Assembly (NCBI GenBank): GCA_029339505.1
Contig: JAQISU010000210.1
Location: 8,494,501 to 8,558,500, forward strand
Origin: Unio delphinus
Lineage: Eukaryota; Mollusca; Bivalvia; Unionida; Unionidae
Length of the DNA: 64,000 nucleotides
Direction of reading: 5' to 3'
Shown here: in pieces, positions 52,620-64,000 of the stretch
How positions within the stretch are numbered: the stretch's first letter is position 1
How the letters are laid out: each line of letters starts with the position of its first letter
The notes under the pieces: generated by a model
What the model saw: the letters and a program-made list of their open reading frames with translations, nothing else
Told to the model about the DNA's origin: nothing
Database searches by the model: none
Position numbers and translations under genes: made by a program

Positions 52620-53545
52620 CATTCACCCCACGTCTCTGTGGTGAAGTGCGAGATCATCCATGAAGTTGTGGATACACTTATCATGCAAGGGTTTTATCAA
52701 CTTCTGCTTCATTCTAGTGAAGACGCTGGGTGCAATCTGGACTCAGTACAGCATGACCAACCATTGGTAGGTTAAACCAGGAGTATCAAAAGTGAATTTT
52801 GCCCTATCCTTCTTCCTTACAGGAATTTGCCAATAACCCTTGAACAGAACCAACTTCGAGAAATATCTCACTTTCGAGACAGTTCTGGGTCAGGTAGCAT
52901 ATCAGCCTGAAATTCCACACCTTCTGGTATTCAACACAAAACCAATGTGTGCCATCCTTCTGCACTGGGACTACCGGATACATGTATTGAGTTCGATTAC
53001 TCCTGGAGCAATCATCTTCTCTTCCCTTATGAATGGTCATTTCATGTGGGCAAGGGGTATACTTTCCGCTAGACTGGCCAGTTGTCCATCCATAAGCTTT
53101 ACCCTGAACTCGACAAGTGACATACTCCCGGATATTTCCGTGAGCACATCAGAAATACCTGGCCAGCATTGTCTATATCTCTTCCCACTGTACTGCATTC
53201 CACATGGGGTCACACTTCACGTCCGAGGGTGTCTCAGCCCTTGTTAATGGATGGTGCAGGACAGTGTTTGAATCCTCAGCTTCCTCGGTGACGACCATGT
53301 CAACGATATAATCGCTCATGGTCACTCTTTCTCAGTATCTCTCAAGGAGATTGGCATGGTACAACTTCTGTTTAGTCAGAGGTCATATCTGATCGGTTTG
53401 ACCTCCGACCTTCTCGGTTCAGATGTTCAGGCCCCTTCAAGAAACTTGCAACTTGTTGTGCTCTTGGGACAATAGCAACAACACCTTGTCCCCTACCTCA
53501 TACTGGTGTCGTTTTGTGCGTTTGTTGAAATTCTTGGACTTTACA
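52620..53545 (-). mobile_element. Gypsy fragment, same family as the element at 2.8-6 kb
   Basis: The stretch aligns with 3265-4235 in the same orientation, sharing TCATCCATGAAGTTGTGGA and ATGACCAACCATTGGTAGGT, and continues through the pre-RT and integrase-tail region. It is heavily mutated. It therefore also shows integrase tail joined to RT. Confidence 0.85.
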
Positions 53546-53768
53546 TTAATTTGGTAAAATTCAAGGCAAATAAATCAGCATTTATGGATACGTATTATAG
53601 TGTTTGCATCACCTGTACTTAAATAAGTGGATAGAATCTGAATCAATGTGAGATGGTAGAATTTGATCCTAACTGCTAACAGGCTATTTACTCTTGAATT
53701 ATATATTTGGCTTGATTGTCTTATACTATGAATACTTCAGTTGTATAAACTGCTGTCTTTATTTTCAG

Positions 53769-54317
53769 AGTCAGGACAGGATTATCGACTACAACGGCTT
53801 GCCAAGGTTCTCATTGAGAAACAAGTGCGGAGTGAGGCTGCTGATGAGAAACAGGTTGTTATTTTTCACGAAGGTGCGATCACTGACATAAGTGCACAGG
53901 ACTATGTTGCAGAAGAACCAGACATTGTTTCTCCTGATCCTGACTTGCTCAAAACTAGTCAACAAATAGGGTCTTCTGGCGTTCTGAGAAATCTTCCAAA
54001 GTCTAATGCAAACACGATGGTTATATCAGAACCTGGAGAAAATGTTTCCAGTGAAAGTCATATGAAGGATCCCAACAGAGAAATTTTACAATTGTTGCAA
54101 AAGAATGCAGATAAAATAAAAAATGATCTAGGCACATATGCACCTTTGACGATGTGGGACTTTGCAGGCCAATATGCCTTCTACACAACACACCAAATGT
54201 TCCTGTCAAGACGTGCCATATACTTACTGGTTTCAGATCTCAGTGGACATATAGACGATATTGTAGATGATGAAATTTACTTGGACGAGAAAGGCAAAAT
54301 GGAGTGCAGAGTGCGTG
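53769..54317 (+). CDS. Host exon: ROC GTPase switch II / WDFAG region
   Basis: Acceptor TTATTTTCAG and donor CGTGGTGAGT bound a 549-bp phase-1 exon. It encodes a variable insert (ESGQDYRLQRLAKVLIE to DPNREILQLLQ) and then the G3 motif in MWDFAGQYAFYTTHQMFLS, followed by strand AIYLLVSDLSGH. WDFAGQ is the classic ROC-domain switch II. A long insert between G1 and G3 is typical of expanded invertebrate ROC proteins. It continues in phase to 56233. Confidence 0.9.
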
Positions 54318-54539
54318 GTGAGTTTAGAGCTGCTATTACTGTGTGATGATATTTTACTTCATTCTTTACTAGAGCATAACTTTAATTAGATATCACAATG
54401 TTAGTCACCTACAGTATTAAAGTTGCTTTTTTCAGGATTACAAATTTACATGCCCAGTTCTAAGTGGCAAATCAGAATTTCTAATGGTGTATTGAAGTTG
54501 CCAATTTGTTGCCCAGGTTGACGATGCTGTTTTAGGGCT

Positions 54540-54885
54540 ATCAATTATTTCTCTATAAGGGTCAGGATGGCAAAACTACATGTTTTGGGCAATCATAGCT
54601 ATTACTGATTCAGGGCAAGCTTGACAAATATGAATTCAGGACATGCTGGAGATATACTAATTTGGGGCAAGCTGCCTATGCAAGTTTCAGATGGGGCCTG
54701 CTGGAGAAGTAATGATTTGGGGTCTGCTGGGGAAGAATTGATTCAGGGTCTCATGGGGGAAGTATTGATTAGGGGCATGCTGGGCAAGTAGCAATTCAGG
54801 ACAATCTGGGCAAGTTCTGATTGAAGGAATGTTGGGCAAGTACTGATTATGGGCATGCTAGGTACTCATTCAGGACTATTGGATG
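54540..54885. repeat. Degenerate minisatellite, unit about 30 bp
   Basis: About ten poor copies of a unit of the type GATTCAGGGCAAGCTGGGCA with AGTA. Confidence 0.7.
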
Positions 54886-55644
54886 AAAAGTTTATTACGT
54901 TATGTGTATTTCCAATGTTGGTCATGATTATATAAATATTTTGAACAAACCTTTCAAAAAATGAGAGACATTTTTAATTTTACTCAAGGTTTCTTTGAAC
55001 AAGTATTCAAAAATATTTCAGGCAGTATTTCTTTGCTGACAAATTTTAAGGACAATGTCAGGCAGTGATTAGTATTAAAATATTTCAGGCAGTGTTTAGT
55101 GGCTGAATGAAGAAAAAGTGCATGTCTTTGAGTTTAATTTTCCAAACACTTAGCTTGGCATCACATACGTTCTTACACTAAGCCTGGCATCACACACGTT
55201 CTTAAACTTAGCTACTATTCCATCCAAAATATCAATTCAAGCAACTTCAGCACTCGTGTTAATCTCATTACCATCTTCATCAATTTGGCATTTTACCCCA
55301 AAATACATGGGCAAAGTTTGCAAACAACATTTTGTTTTAAGTCTCAATGTGTGTTGATTTCAAGGTGACACTCACTGCTTATTTTGCTACACTAGGAAAC
55401 ACAATTATGAAAGCTAAATTTGTTGTTGATGTACCACATGTGCAACACTGGGTCTTTTTCCCTCTGAATTCAGTCATTGTAAAATATCAACATATTTTCT
55501 TCCAATTCAGCAGCCAGTCAGAGTCTTTGTACTTGCTGCCAAGCTATTGTATCATGTTCTTTTGATGTACTCGAATGACAACATGTACATCTGGGGGCCT
55601 TTCATCCACTGAATTCTGTCATTGTAAATATCAGCAAACACATG

Positions 55645-56036
55645 ATTGAATTGATTGCACTTATTTACTGAAACCCATTCAGGCATTGTTTATTTGTAAA
55701 TTAGACTGTAACACTTATTTACTGAAACCCATTCAGGCATTGTTTATTTGTAAATTAGACTGCAACACTTATTTACTGAAACCCATTCAGGCATTGTTTA
55801 TTTGTAAATTTGACTGTAACACTTATTTACTGAAACCCATTCAGGCATTGTTTATTTGTAAATTAGACTGTAACACTTATTTACTGAAACCCATTCAGGC
55901 ATTGTTTATTTGTAAATTAGACTGCAACACTTATTTACTGAAACCCATTCAGGCATTGTTTATTTGTAAATTAGACTGTAACACTTATTTACTGAAACCC
56001 ATTCAGGCATTGTTTATTTGTAAATTTGACTGCAAC
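55645..56036 (+). repeat. 54-bp minisatellite with an open frame
   Basis: Seven nearly identical copies containing TTATTTACTGAAACCCATTC and AGGCATTGTTTATTTGTAAA. Because 54 is a multiple of three the repeat keeps an open frame (55686-56108, repeated LDCNTYLLKPIQALFICK), but it lies in the intron between two phase-matched exons and is not considered coding. Confidence 0.92.
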
Positions 56037-56232
56037 ATTACATTTTTTTCATTTTATGAATATTTGTGCCATCTTAAAACATTTAATTCTGTCATAGATT
56101 CATTTTAAACTGTCTTGAACTGGATTATTCATAAAGTCAGTACTGTTGTATAAAATGTCATAATTGTTACAATGTAAGTTGTTTTATCTGTATTCAGATT
56201 GTTATTGATACATTTTTTCCTGATCTTTTCAG

Positions 56233-56357
56233 AATTAGTCGAGGTGTGGATGAATTCTGTTCATTCCTGTGCATCAGCAGACAATGAAAGCATGAATTCT
56301 AAAGTCATCCCTCCCCCAGTTATTCTCGTGGGAACCCATGCTGATGCTTTACAAGAG
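56233..56357 (+). CDS. Host exon: ROC GTPase THAD (G4) region
   Basis: Acceptor CTTTTCAG and donor GAGGTAAAA bound the exon: phase 1 at the start (fitting 54317), phase 0 at the end. It encodes ELVEVWMNSVHSCASADNES and then VILVGTHADALQE, the G4 specificity motif of ROC GTPases. Further exons (rest of ROC, COR or effector domains) must lie to the right, but I cannot identify them in this window. Confidence 0.88.
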
Positions 56358-56516
56358 GTAAAACATGTTTTCCTTAATGTTAGTTAAATACTAACGCTTT
56401 TCACTGAATTGGTACCTTATTGTGTACACAGTATGATTCTTCAGGAGTTCATCAATTCGTAACTTCATCAGGTAAGACTTGCACAATTATTGGATTGGAT
56501 CAGAGCACAAAGTTTA

Positions 56517-56735
56517 GTTGCTGTAGGGTTTAACACTGTTTTTCAGCACATAATAGGCTCTACATCGTGACCAGTATTAATGGTGGAGGAAGAACCCAGT
56601 AAGACCACTGGAAAGAACCAATGACCGACGGGAAGCTATTGGCAAGCTTTTCAATACCTACATTGGCTGATTCTGAGACTCGAACCCAAGTGGATAGGGG
56701 TGAGATGGAGAGCACTTTAGACCACTCTGGTCCCA
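56517..56735 (-). mobile_element. tRNA-derived SINE, family 1, reverse copy
   Basis: The reverse complement starts GGGACCAGAGTGGTCTAAAG, has B-box GGTTCGAGTCT, and ends in AAACCCTAC. It matches 11540-11797 along its length. Confidence 0.85.
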
Positions 56736-56879
56736 AAAATGTGGTTATCATTAATAAGTAAAATACATAGTAATGGACTATAATTGAGCCTTTTGATAAT
56801 CAATTTATAGTTGTTCCAGGTTTGGACAGAACATTATATATATAAACATGCTGTGTTCTCTCACTTAAGTATGTAGTAA

Positions 56880-58620
56880 ACCATTAAGTTGTGCTTTCAT
56901 CACATTAGTAACTTTCCAGTTTCTTCAAAATGGTGTCATGATCCACCATGTTCTAAACTTTTCTGAAAATCTACAAATAGAGATCCTATTATTCAGTTTT
57001 TGATCAAGGGCTTGAAGCCATGTATCATTTAGAGTAATCAAATTAGTCTCACATGAATGATTCTATCTACACATGAATGATTCTATCTACAGCCTGATGA
57101 TTAGGGTGTAACAGAATTTGGTTTGTTCAATATGACATAAACGGTGATGGATATGTTTTTCAATCAATTATGACAGGTTTTGGTTGTATTGAATATGGCT
57201 AGAACCAGATTTGTGCATAGCCATTACTTTTGCAGTTTTCCACATTTTGGGGACAAATGAGGTTGCAATGTTTAAATTGATTATGAATGTTATGCTATCC
57301 AAAATATCTGAGACAGAAGTTGTAATGAGTGGTGCACCAATCTGATCAAGTCATGTAGCTTTCTTGGTATCTAGTTTATTGAGACACTTTTTTAACAAAG
57401 TTTCTTTAAACTTGTGGAATAAAGAAACATGCCTTCTTAGTTCTTGTAACTTAGTTTTAAAAAAAATCATCAAAAACATTTGCAATGTCAGTGTTTTCAG
57501 TAACTGCTGTCATGTACCGGAAGTGAGTGAATTTTATTTGTTTGATCTTTGTATGTGTGTGTGTTACCCAATGTGTTCATTTAATACTTTCCCAATGGAG
57601 TTTGTGTTGCTCTTTGTGTTTTCAACCATTGATTGATATAAACATTTTTAAGCATTTTTAATTATACCTGTTCTATTATTTCCCCAAGTTTTATTGTGCA
57701 TGGTTTCCCATTACCTTCAATTAATCTAGTTTCTCCACAGTATCATGGATTTCATTAGGACAGCAATTAGGTTGGATTGTATACTTTACGCAATTTACTT
57801 TCGTTGGTGCTCACTTAGAGAATACTCCATCTGAGCTTCATCTATGTCATCTAAATTTTGAATCATATCCCACTGAACTGTTTATAGTTCATTAAAATAA
57901 AATAATCCTGATTAAAAATTTTGAATGATCTGTAAGTGATACTTTTTTGTGTATTTTTCATATTTCTCTTGCATTTATCCTGTCTTGTTAAAGACATGGG
58001 ACAGTGGTCACTATGACCATCATTTGGTACATTAAAGCAAGTCACATTGTCTGGTAGATTGGTATCAATGTGATCAATAAGAGTGTGTGATATTTATGTT
58101 ATCCTTGTGAGATCATTTACCAGATGGACTAGGCCTAATGATTCAATACGTTCCATCTAGTTGTTTTTAATTTGAGTATTCAGTTTGTCCTTTTTCATAT
58201 CACAGAGGATATATGTTTCTTTGTCCTGTGCAAGGACATTATCGCTTTGTTTAAAAAAAGTTATCCTTCCAAATTACTTTGGAGGAAGGTTGTCTATAAA
58301 ATGAAACCAACTAGCAATGATTTTGCATTTCATTTGGAGAAATTTCCACCCAAAACATTAAATTTCATGTGACACCAAAGTCAGGATGCTTTTCTGCATT
58401 TACATCTTCCATAAGGTATACCACAATATGTTCCCCTGCTGTCTCTCTGTCCCCGCGTATTTGGTTAGTGAAATAGATTATCATTGTGGTTAGCATTAAA
58501 TTTGGTTTCAACGAGTCCTAAAATATGCATATTAATTTTCCTTGGAAGACAACATTAGCTTAATCTGTTCTATTTATTTCCAATATATCTTGTATATTTG
58601 GACTTCTGGAAACATGACCA
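56880..58620 (-). pseudogene. Antisense LINE remnant (endonuclease and start of RT)
   Basis: Minus-strand fragments resemble a LINE endonuclease: ETKFNANHNDNLF near 58490, IDTNLPDNVTCFNVPNDGHS and DHCP near 58020. Further left an RT fragment reads VDHDTILKKLESY near 56920. Many stops and indels. Direction is opposite to the host gene. Confidence 0.65.
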
Positions 58621-59089
58621 CTATGATACTATCGCTTAACCAGCTTGAAGCAACTCTTCCGTTTTTGTTCAGTTGTTCTTGTCATATGTGCTTGTTGTCT
58701 GCCTTCATCTACATTATCATGTTTCATGATGGATTGGCTGTTTAGATCATATGTGTTTCTTCATCTTGTTGTTTTGGAAATGAGAACAATTAGAATTTTT
58801 CTCGGCTGTCTTGCTCCACTGTTAGGATGTCCTTTGTGCTTGAATTAACCGCCATCATGTGATCGCTAGTTAACCCGTTTATTATATGATGGACCCTATT
58901 AAATTGCTTTAAACATTCCTTGGCTCCTCAATGTGCCCATGACTAAATGAACTGGGACTACATTACTTAAATATAAACGGAAGCAAAATAGCAAACGTTT
59001 CAAAGCAGGCTGGCATAGAACAGGAATAATAATTCTTGCTTTCTCCCTTTAAAAATTCAGCCATGACTTTAGATAACTTGATGCAAATC

Positions 59090-61555
59090 TGTATTAAATC
59101 GTCAATTGTTGTCAACTATCCCAGAGATAATACTGCATATTACATTAATCAATGCCCAATCAGTAGGACCACTGGAAAAGTGTACAGAAATAGTTAATTT
59201 TATGAACGGTCAGAATATCGATGTCTTCTTCCTGACAGAAATATGGTTAAAACATCAGGTGATGAGCTCAAGTGCGTGGATCTAACACCCAATGGTTACT
59301 ACATCAAGCCGTTCATAAATAAAATATCTCAAATACAACAAGAGTCCAAACAACCCTCACACTGAACAAAGGTCAGTCCATTTGTTCTGCTTCTACCAAC
59401 CTCCACCTAGCCGAAAAAAACAAACAAGCTGACTGAATCTCTTTTTGGAGCAATTTTCGAATCTTCTGGAGTATGGAAATTCAATAGGTGGCGTCCTAAT
59501 TTTTCTTGGAGATTTCAACTTTCACTTTGACTCACCTGGAAACCGATACACATCAAAACTCCTTGAGTCCATTCACGTTTTCAACTTTAAAGAGTCAGTT
59601 AACCAAAACCCACCCATAAACATGGTCACAATTTAGACTGGATTTTTCATATACCTGATTATAATATTCTACGGTCCACCCTTGTATCCCATGAACTTGC
59701 ACCGGATCACCTCTGCATTATATGCCATCTGTATGTATCAGTCCCTTTACCTCCACCTTTGTTTAAGAGAAACCTCTGTTATGATAAATAGAACCAAACT
59801 AATGCATGACATCCAAGCAAACCTAACAACTTTCTAACCTCTTACAGCAGAACAACTCAATAGCTGCCTGCATCCAGCCACCAGATACAGAGTATCAATT
59901 AAAAAGTCTTCTCCTAGGCATACCAGTGTAAGGGACCAGTTTATCACTGCCCAAAGAGACCGCCGTAAAGCGGAGAGGCTTCGGCTTTCAACCAGACTCA
60001 CTATTCATAAACAAATATATGAAGCAGCTAAGAAGAATGTTACAAATATAGTCATTTAGCCAATTTAGCCACTACAATACTAAGATTACGGAAAGTTACA
60101 CCTGCACAGAGTTCTTCAAGATAACTAACATACAAATGTACACCACTTCTAACTACATTCTCTTCCATAGATCTTCCAGACCTGTTTGCAAATCTTTTCT
60201 GTGACAAGGTATAAACCATTAGAGAGAAGCTTAAGAACACAATTTCAATTCACTCATCGTCACAATACAGTTACAATACAGAATTTCAGCGACAACAGTT
60301 AGAAGCATTGAACCTGTTTCTATGGATTTAGTATGGACAATCCTGATGAAGTGTGCACCAAAGTCATGTGAACGTGATCCATTTACAACATTACTTATTG
60401 CTTGAGGACTTAGATCCAGTATTGCCTTCACTGATGTTATTAATACCTCTATCACATCTGGGGAATTCCCATTCAAAACTGCCATTGTAAATTCTCTGCT
60501 GAAGAAACCAACAGTTGACCATAACGGTTAAAAGAACTGCCACCCAGTTTCTAATCTCCCATTCATATAAACACTCTTAGAAAAAGTTGTTGTAACCCAA
60601 CTGGATTCTCATCTGAATTCGAACAGTCTATTTAGCAATGTATAATCTGCATATCGACCTTGCCACAGTACTGAAACTAATCTTCTGAAAGTATTTAATG
60701 ACATTCTCTCTGCTTTGGATAGCAGAAAGATTACAGTCCTCACCCTTTTTGATTTGTCTGTAGCCATTTACACAATATACTATGATACATTCACCATCTC
60801 CAGTATGTATTTGGCATTCACAATACAGACATACTGTGGTTCAAGTCCTACTTAGTCAACATGACACAAATTGTATCTGCAAATGGAATACACCCCAACC
60901 CAGTTGATATATGTTGTTGTCTGTTCTTGGACTTGTTCAATTCATTATATACACTCAGCCGCTCTCATGTGTCATAGATCATCATCCACGTCTCACCAAT
61001 TGTATGCTGATGACACCCAAATATACAAGTCTAGCCACACAACTAAAGTTGATGCTACCATCCATGGAGTATAGAGGTGCATTTCTGATGTGAAATCATG
61101 GATGACAGGTATCAAGTTGCAGATGAAAGATGAGAACATGGAGACCATTTTGATCACAACACAAATACTTTCTCATTCACATCCTTTACCTCAAACAATA
61201 AATATCAGCAACACCAACATTAAAGTCACACAGAATGGAACCTAGGTGTTACTCTGTCCAGTACTGTCATATTGTACCAACATGTCATAAACATATGCAA
61301 GACTGTATATCTTGAGCTGAGACGCATCAGCTCCATTTGCAAATATCTTTTTTAGTTGATGCCACTAAAACACTTGTTTATTCATTAGCTCTGGCTCATC
61401 TCAATATCTACTCCAGAAACATCAAAATGTTAAAAACAGCTCCTCAGATCATCTTTACAGTACCATGATCAGAGCACACCTCCCTGCTGCTTGGTACCCT
61501 ACACTGGCCATCCATTGGATACAGAATCAAGCACAAACTTTATTCTCTGTGCTAT
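59090..61555 (+). pseudogene. CR1-like LINE remnant (endonuclease and RT)
   Basis: Plus-strand frames show an endonuclease with FFLTEIWLK near 59230 and LIFLGDFNFHFDSPGN near 59500. RT follows with NLPFI-LLEKVVVTQLDSHL near 60580, RPCHSTETNLLKVFNDIL near 60660, the active site LYADDTQIYK near 61005, and a TGHPLD-type 3' segment near 61510. Stops and frameshifts are frequent. The HSTET and LYADDT boxes are characteristic of CR1/L2-type elements. Confidence 0.8.
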
Positions 61556-61561
61556 GTTTCA

Positions 61562-61665
61562 CTGATGGTCAGTGGTATTTCCGGGGGGTTTTCCCGGGTT
61601 CTTCCATTAACATTGGATGCCATGTATAGCCTCGTAAGCTAAAATATCGTGTTAAACATTTCACT
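61562..61665 (+). mobile_element. Headless SINE family 1 fragment
   Basis: Shares TCAGTGGTATTTCC, GGGTTTTCCCGGGTTCTTCC and ATGTATAGCCT with the SINE at 11540. The tRNA-like head is missing. Confidence 0.65.
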
Positions 61666-61779
61666 AGAAGAGTGCGTTAAACACTTCAAAAAACAACTTT
61701 CCTCTTCAGTTCTGCAAACACAGGTGTCTAGAGAACACTACTTATGCTACGATGGCTTTAAATATGATGCAACCTTCAA

Positions 61780-62798
61780 GAAGATATTTTGGTGAGGTAA
61801 TGGTATCAAGTGTTTCTGACCCAAAGATGGCATCCTTTAAAACTGAGAAAGAATCATTTTGAAGAATGAATTTATGGCAACAAAGTTGGCATTCTTTATT
61901 TCACATTACAAGCATGTTGAGCCCAACAATACAGAACAGAAAAAACTGATGCTACAAGTTGCTCATCATGACCTAAATACTGTTGTCATTACCCTTCTAA
62001 AGAGGTTTTGTTATCCCAGAAAAGATTGAGGAAATCAAAACAACAACAGACAGGGTTACATTTCAAAATGACTGACCAATTAAATCATGTAACCAAACAC
62101 AAGGATGCTGTTGGCTCAGTAGCAGAGTCTTTTTTATTTTAAAAAAAAAGTGAGTCAGCTACTGAGCTTGGAATTTTTGGATGCATGCTAAAGTATACTT
62201 GTTTGTTTTGCTGACAAGTTACTTAGAAAAGTGAAAGACATGGCATGTCTTGGCAATGCCGTCATTTTAGAAAAGAAAAGCCCAATCAGAGACTAAACTG
62301 AATAGAAGCATACACTGAACAGTCAGAAAGAGAAAGTTCTGTATCAGTTGTTGTGATGCTGTTCTTAATTAAAGAGTTTTCAGCATTTGTTTACTCTGCC
62401 ATTACCAATGGATCACTTGAGTCCTTTTAAGGAATCCTTTTCAAGAAATAAAGCATGTGATCTGACTTTTCAATTATGACAGGCTTGCTAATCAGCAGCA
62501 ACATTCCAACCTTTGGTAAGTTGTGAAGACCTTTCTTGTCTTGTCACATGGTCATGCCACTGTTGAGAAGGGGTTCTCCATTAATAAAGACATTGAAGAG
62601 ATAAATATAGCAGAAAGAACATTGATTGCCAAAAGGGTCATTATTGATGCCGATAGAGCTGCTGGAGGAATCAATAAACTTGATATCACCCCATGGCTGC
62701 TTATCAGTGTCATCAGTGCATACAGCATGAATAAGGCATTTTATCAGGAGAGAAAAGGAGACGAGACAATAACAATAGGAGAAAAAAGCCTTGGATGA
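61780..62798 (+). pseudogene. Decayed transposase-like gene of unknown family
   Basis: Frames on the plus strand, broken by stops, include LNHVTKHKDAVGSVAES near 62080. A clean 91-codon end at 62523-62798 contains LVLSHGHATVEKGFSINKD and AERTLIAKRVIIDADRAAGG. The SHGxAxVExGFS pattern recalls invertebrate transposon-derived proteins with a hAT-type C-terminal region, but I cannot assign it with confidence. Confidence 0.45.
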
Positions 62799-62914
62799 GG
62801 AAATCATTGATTTGAAAAAGAAACAAAATCCGCACTAATTTATGATATAGAAACAATGAACAGTTTAGTAGATGACTATGTATTAAAAGCTGAACATCTG
62901 AGACATAATGAGAG

Positions 62915-62998
62915 TGAGATTCAATTAATCTCATGGAATGAAAATAAGATTCAAATAATCTCATGGAATGAAAATAAGATTCAAATAATCTCGTGCAA
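62915..62998. repeat. 30-bp tandem repeat, about three copies
   Basis: Unit of the type AAGATTCAAATAATCTCATG followed by GAATGAAAAT. Confidence 0.85.
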
Positions 62999-63714
62999 TC
63001 AAAATGGCTCAGATTGTACTCAATTGAAACAACACTTAATTGGAACAAACATTTATAAAATCTTACAAATGTTTCCACTGACAAACAATATAGTTATCCC
63101 ATATTCTTGGGTGGGCCGCTCAGACCCGTCATGGATCAAATTAGTGGTTTCGTCTTTGTATGGCCTTGATGGTTACATCATCGTTCATATCCATATAGAC
63201 ATACAGATGGCCAGACAGCCAGCATGTTATACCAGCACACACACATTTGTATAGACAGCACACAGTTCTCAGGAATTGGGTTAGCACAGTTGTATTTCCA
63301 TTCCCACCTTTCATTGATCCACCAAGCACACATACATACATACATACAGACATGTAAAGACAGCTTAGAGTCAGCTCTATATCTTGAGAACGAAAATGGA
63401 GACCATTCACTGCTTGACAAGATGCAATGACCAGTGTGTCAGTTTATAAAATAGACCTGTCCCAAATCCGCAGGAGAATGGGTATTACTAACAGTGAAAT
63501 ACTTGTATATACCATGCTTTTAGTTTCTCTCACTGCATGTGATCTCTGACAAGATACATGCTAGTTCAGTTGCTTCATAGGTAACGTTATTTCTTGTTTT
63601 ATTCTGTGACAAACTGAAATTTCCGATGGAACAGTAGCTAAGTGTAAGAAGGTGTGTGATGCCTAAGTGTCTGGAATAATTACTAACTTGTTTTATGTGA
63701 TATCTAGGTTGTAC

Positions 63715-63863
63715 AATGTGAGTACTAGGATGTACTAAGTTGTGTGATGCAAGTACTAGGCTGTGTGATTACTAGGCTATGTGATTACTAGGCTGTGTGA
63801 GTAGTAGGCTATGTGATAACTAGGCTGTGTGAATACTAGGCTATGTTATTACTAGGTTGTGTG
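63715..63863. repeat. 16-bp tandem repeat
   Basis: About nine copies of the type CTAGGCTGTGTGATTA with length variation. Confidence 0.85.
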
Positions 63864-64000
63864 TAGGGCTGTCAAAAACCACGAAAACGTACATGGGTAG
63901 CGCCCTTTAACGGGTACCCGGGTACTCGTTAGAACATGAAAGACATGTACAACCCTTGACCAACAAATTTTTCCCCACTAAATTTCGCGTTACGCATAAA
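63864..64000 (+). other. Possible start of a hAT-like element at the window edge
   Basis: TAGGGCTGTCAAAAACC resembles hAT-type terminal repeats and is followed by a G+C-richer segment (CGGGTACCCGGGTACTCG) unlike the surroundings. The other end is outside the window, so this is tentative. Confidence 0.25.

Noticed and set aside
55686..56108. 140-codon repetitive open frame
   Set aside because: A consequence of a 54-bp repeat without stops, lying in an intron between phase-matched exons.

Overview
This window is animal nuclear DNA, most likely from a mollusc (probably a bivalve): AT-rich, with large introns, many minisatellites, tRNA-derived SINEs, LINE and LTR retrotransposon debris, and a few spliced host exons. 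The species assignment is inference from this repeat landscape; no ribosomal or mitochondrial marker is present.

The centrepiece is a Polinton/Maverick (adintovirus-like) element at 15202-30821 (15,620 bp). It has terminal inverted repeats of about 294 bp that match at roughly 97 percent and is flanked by a 5-bp direct repeat GAATG. Leftward genes, from about 24.3 kb down to 15.5 kb: a Cys-rich zinc-finger protein, an HNH endonuclease, an unknown 118-aa protein, a 323-aa Polinton-type protein, a 149-aa basic protein, the double-jelly-roll major capsid protein (broken by one in-frame TAA), a pVI/pX-like membrane-active protein, an adenain-type protease, a repeat-bearing fibre-like protein, a membrane protein (frameshifted) and a probable penton. 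Rightward: a family-B DNA polymerase fused to an SF1 helicase, with an HNH-like tail lying one frame away across an A10 run. At the right end are the DDE integrase and a zinc-ribbon/phospholipase-A2 gene (minus strand, frameshifted in an A10 run) and the packaging ATPase (plus strand). Together these cover protein-primed replication, integration, virion building, maturation, packaging and membrane penetration, so this is an endogenous virus-like transposon rather than a bare transposon. One nonsense codon and three single-A frameshifts suggest recent decay, homopolymer error, or slippage.

To the right, four exons on the plus strand (31691-32455, 44429-44695, 53769-54317, 56233-56357) fit one another in phase and encode a beta-propeller-like region followed by a ROC-type GTPase (P-loop, WDFAG, THAD). 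The gene continues beyond the window and at least one 5' exon is missing. Its introns hold a LINE split by a pogo/Tigger DNA transposon (35.2-42.3 kb), a SINE with perfect 12-bp target duplications (34.5 kb), a 5.9-kb LTR retrotransposon with about 1.5 percent LTR divergence and a tRNA-Pro primer site (46345-52288), a gypsy fragment (52.6-53.5 kb) and several minisatellites. Beyond 56.5 kb lie SINE, antisense LINE and sense CR1-like LINE remnants, then a transposase-like pseudogene.

To the left (1-15.2 kb) are minisatellites, a decayed gypsy element (2.8-6 kb) whose integrase lies upstream of its reverse transcriptase, a diverged solo LTR related to the 46-kb element (7876-8659), a SINE and otherwise featureless AT-rich DNA.
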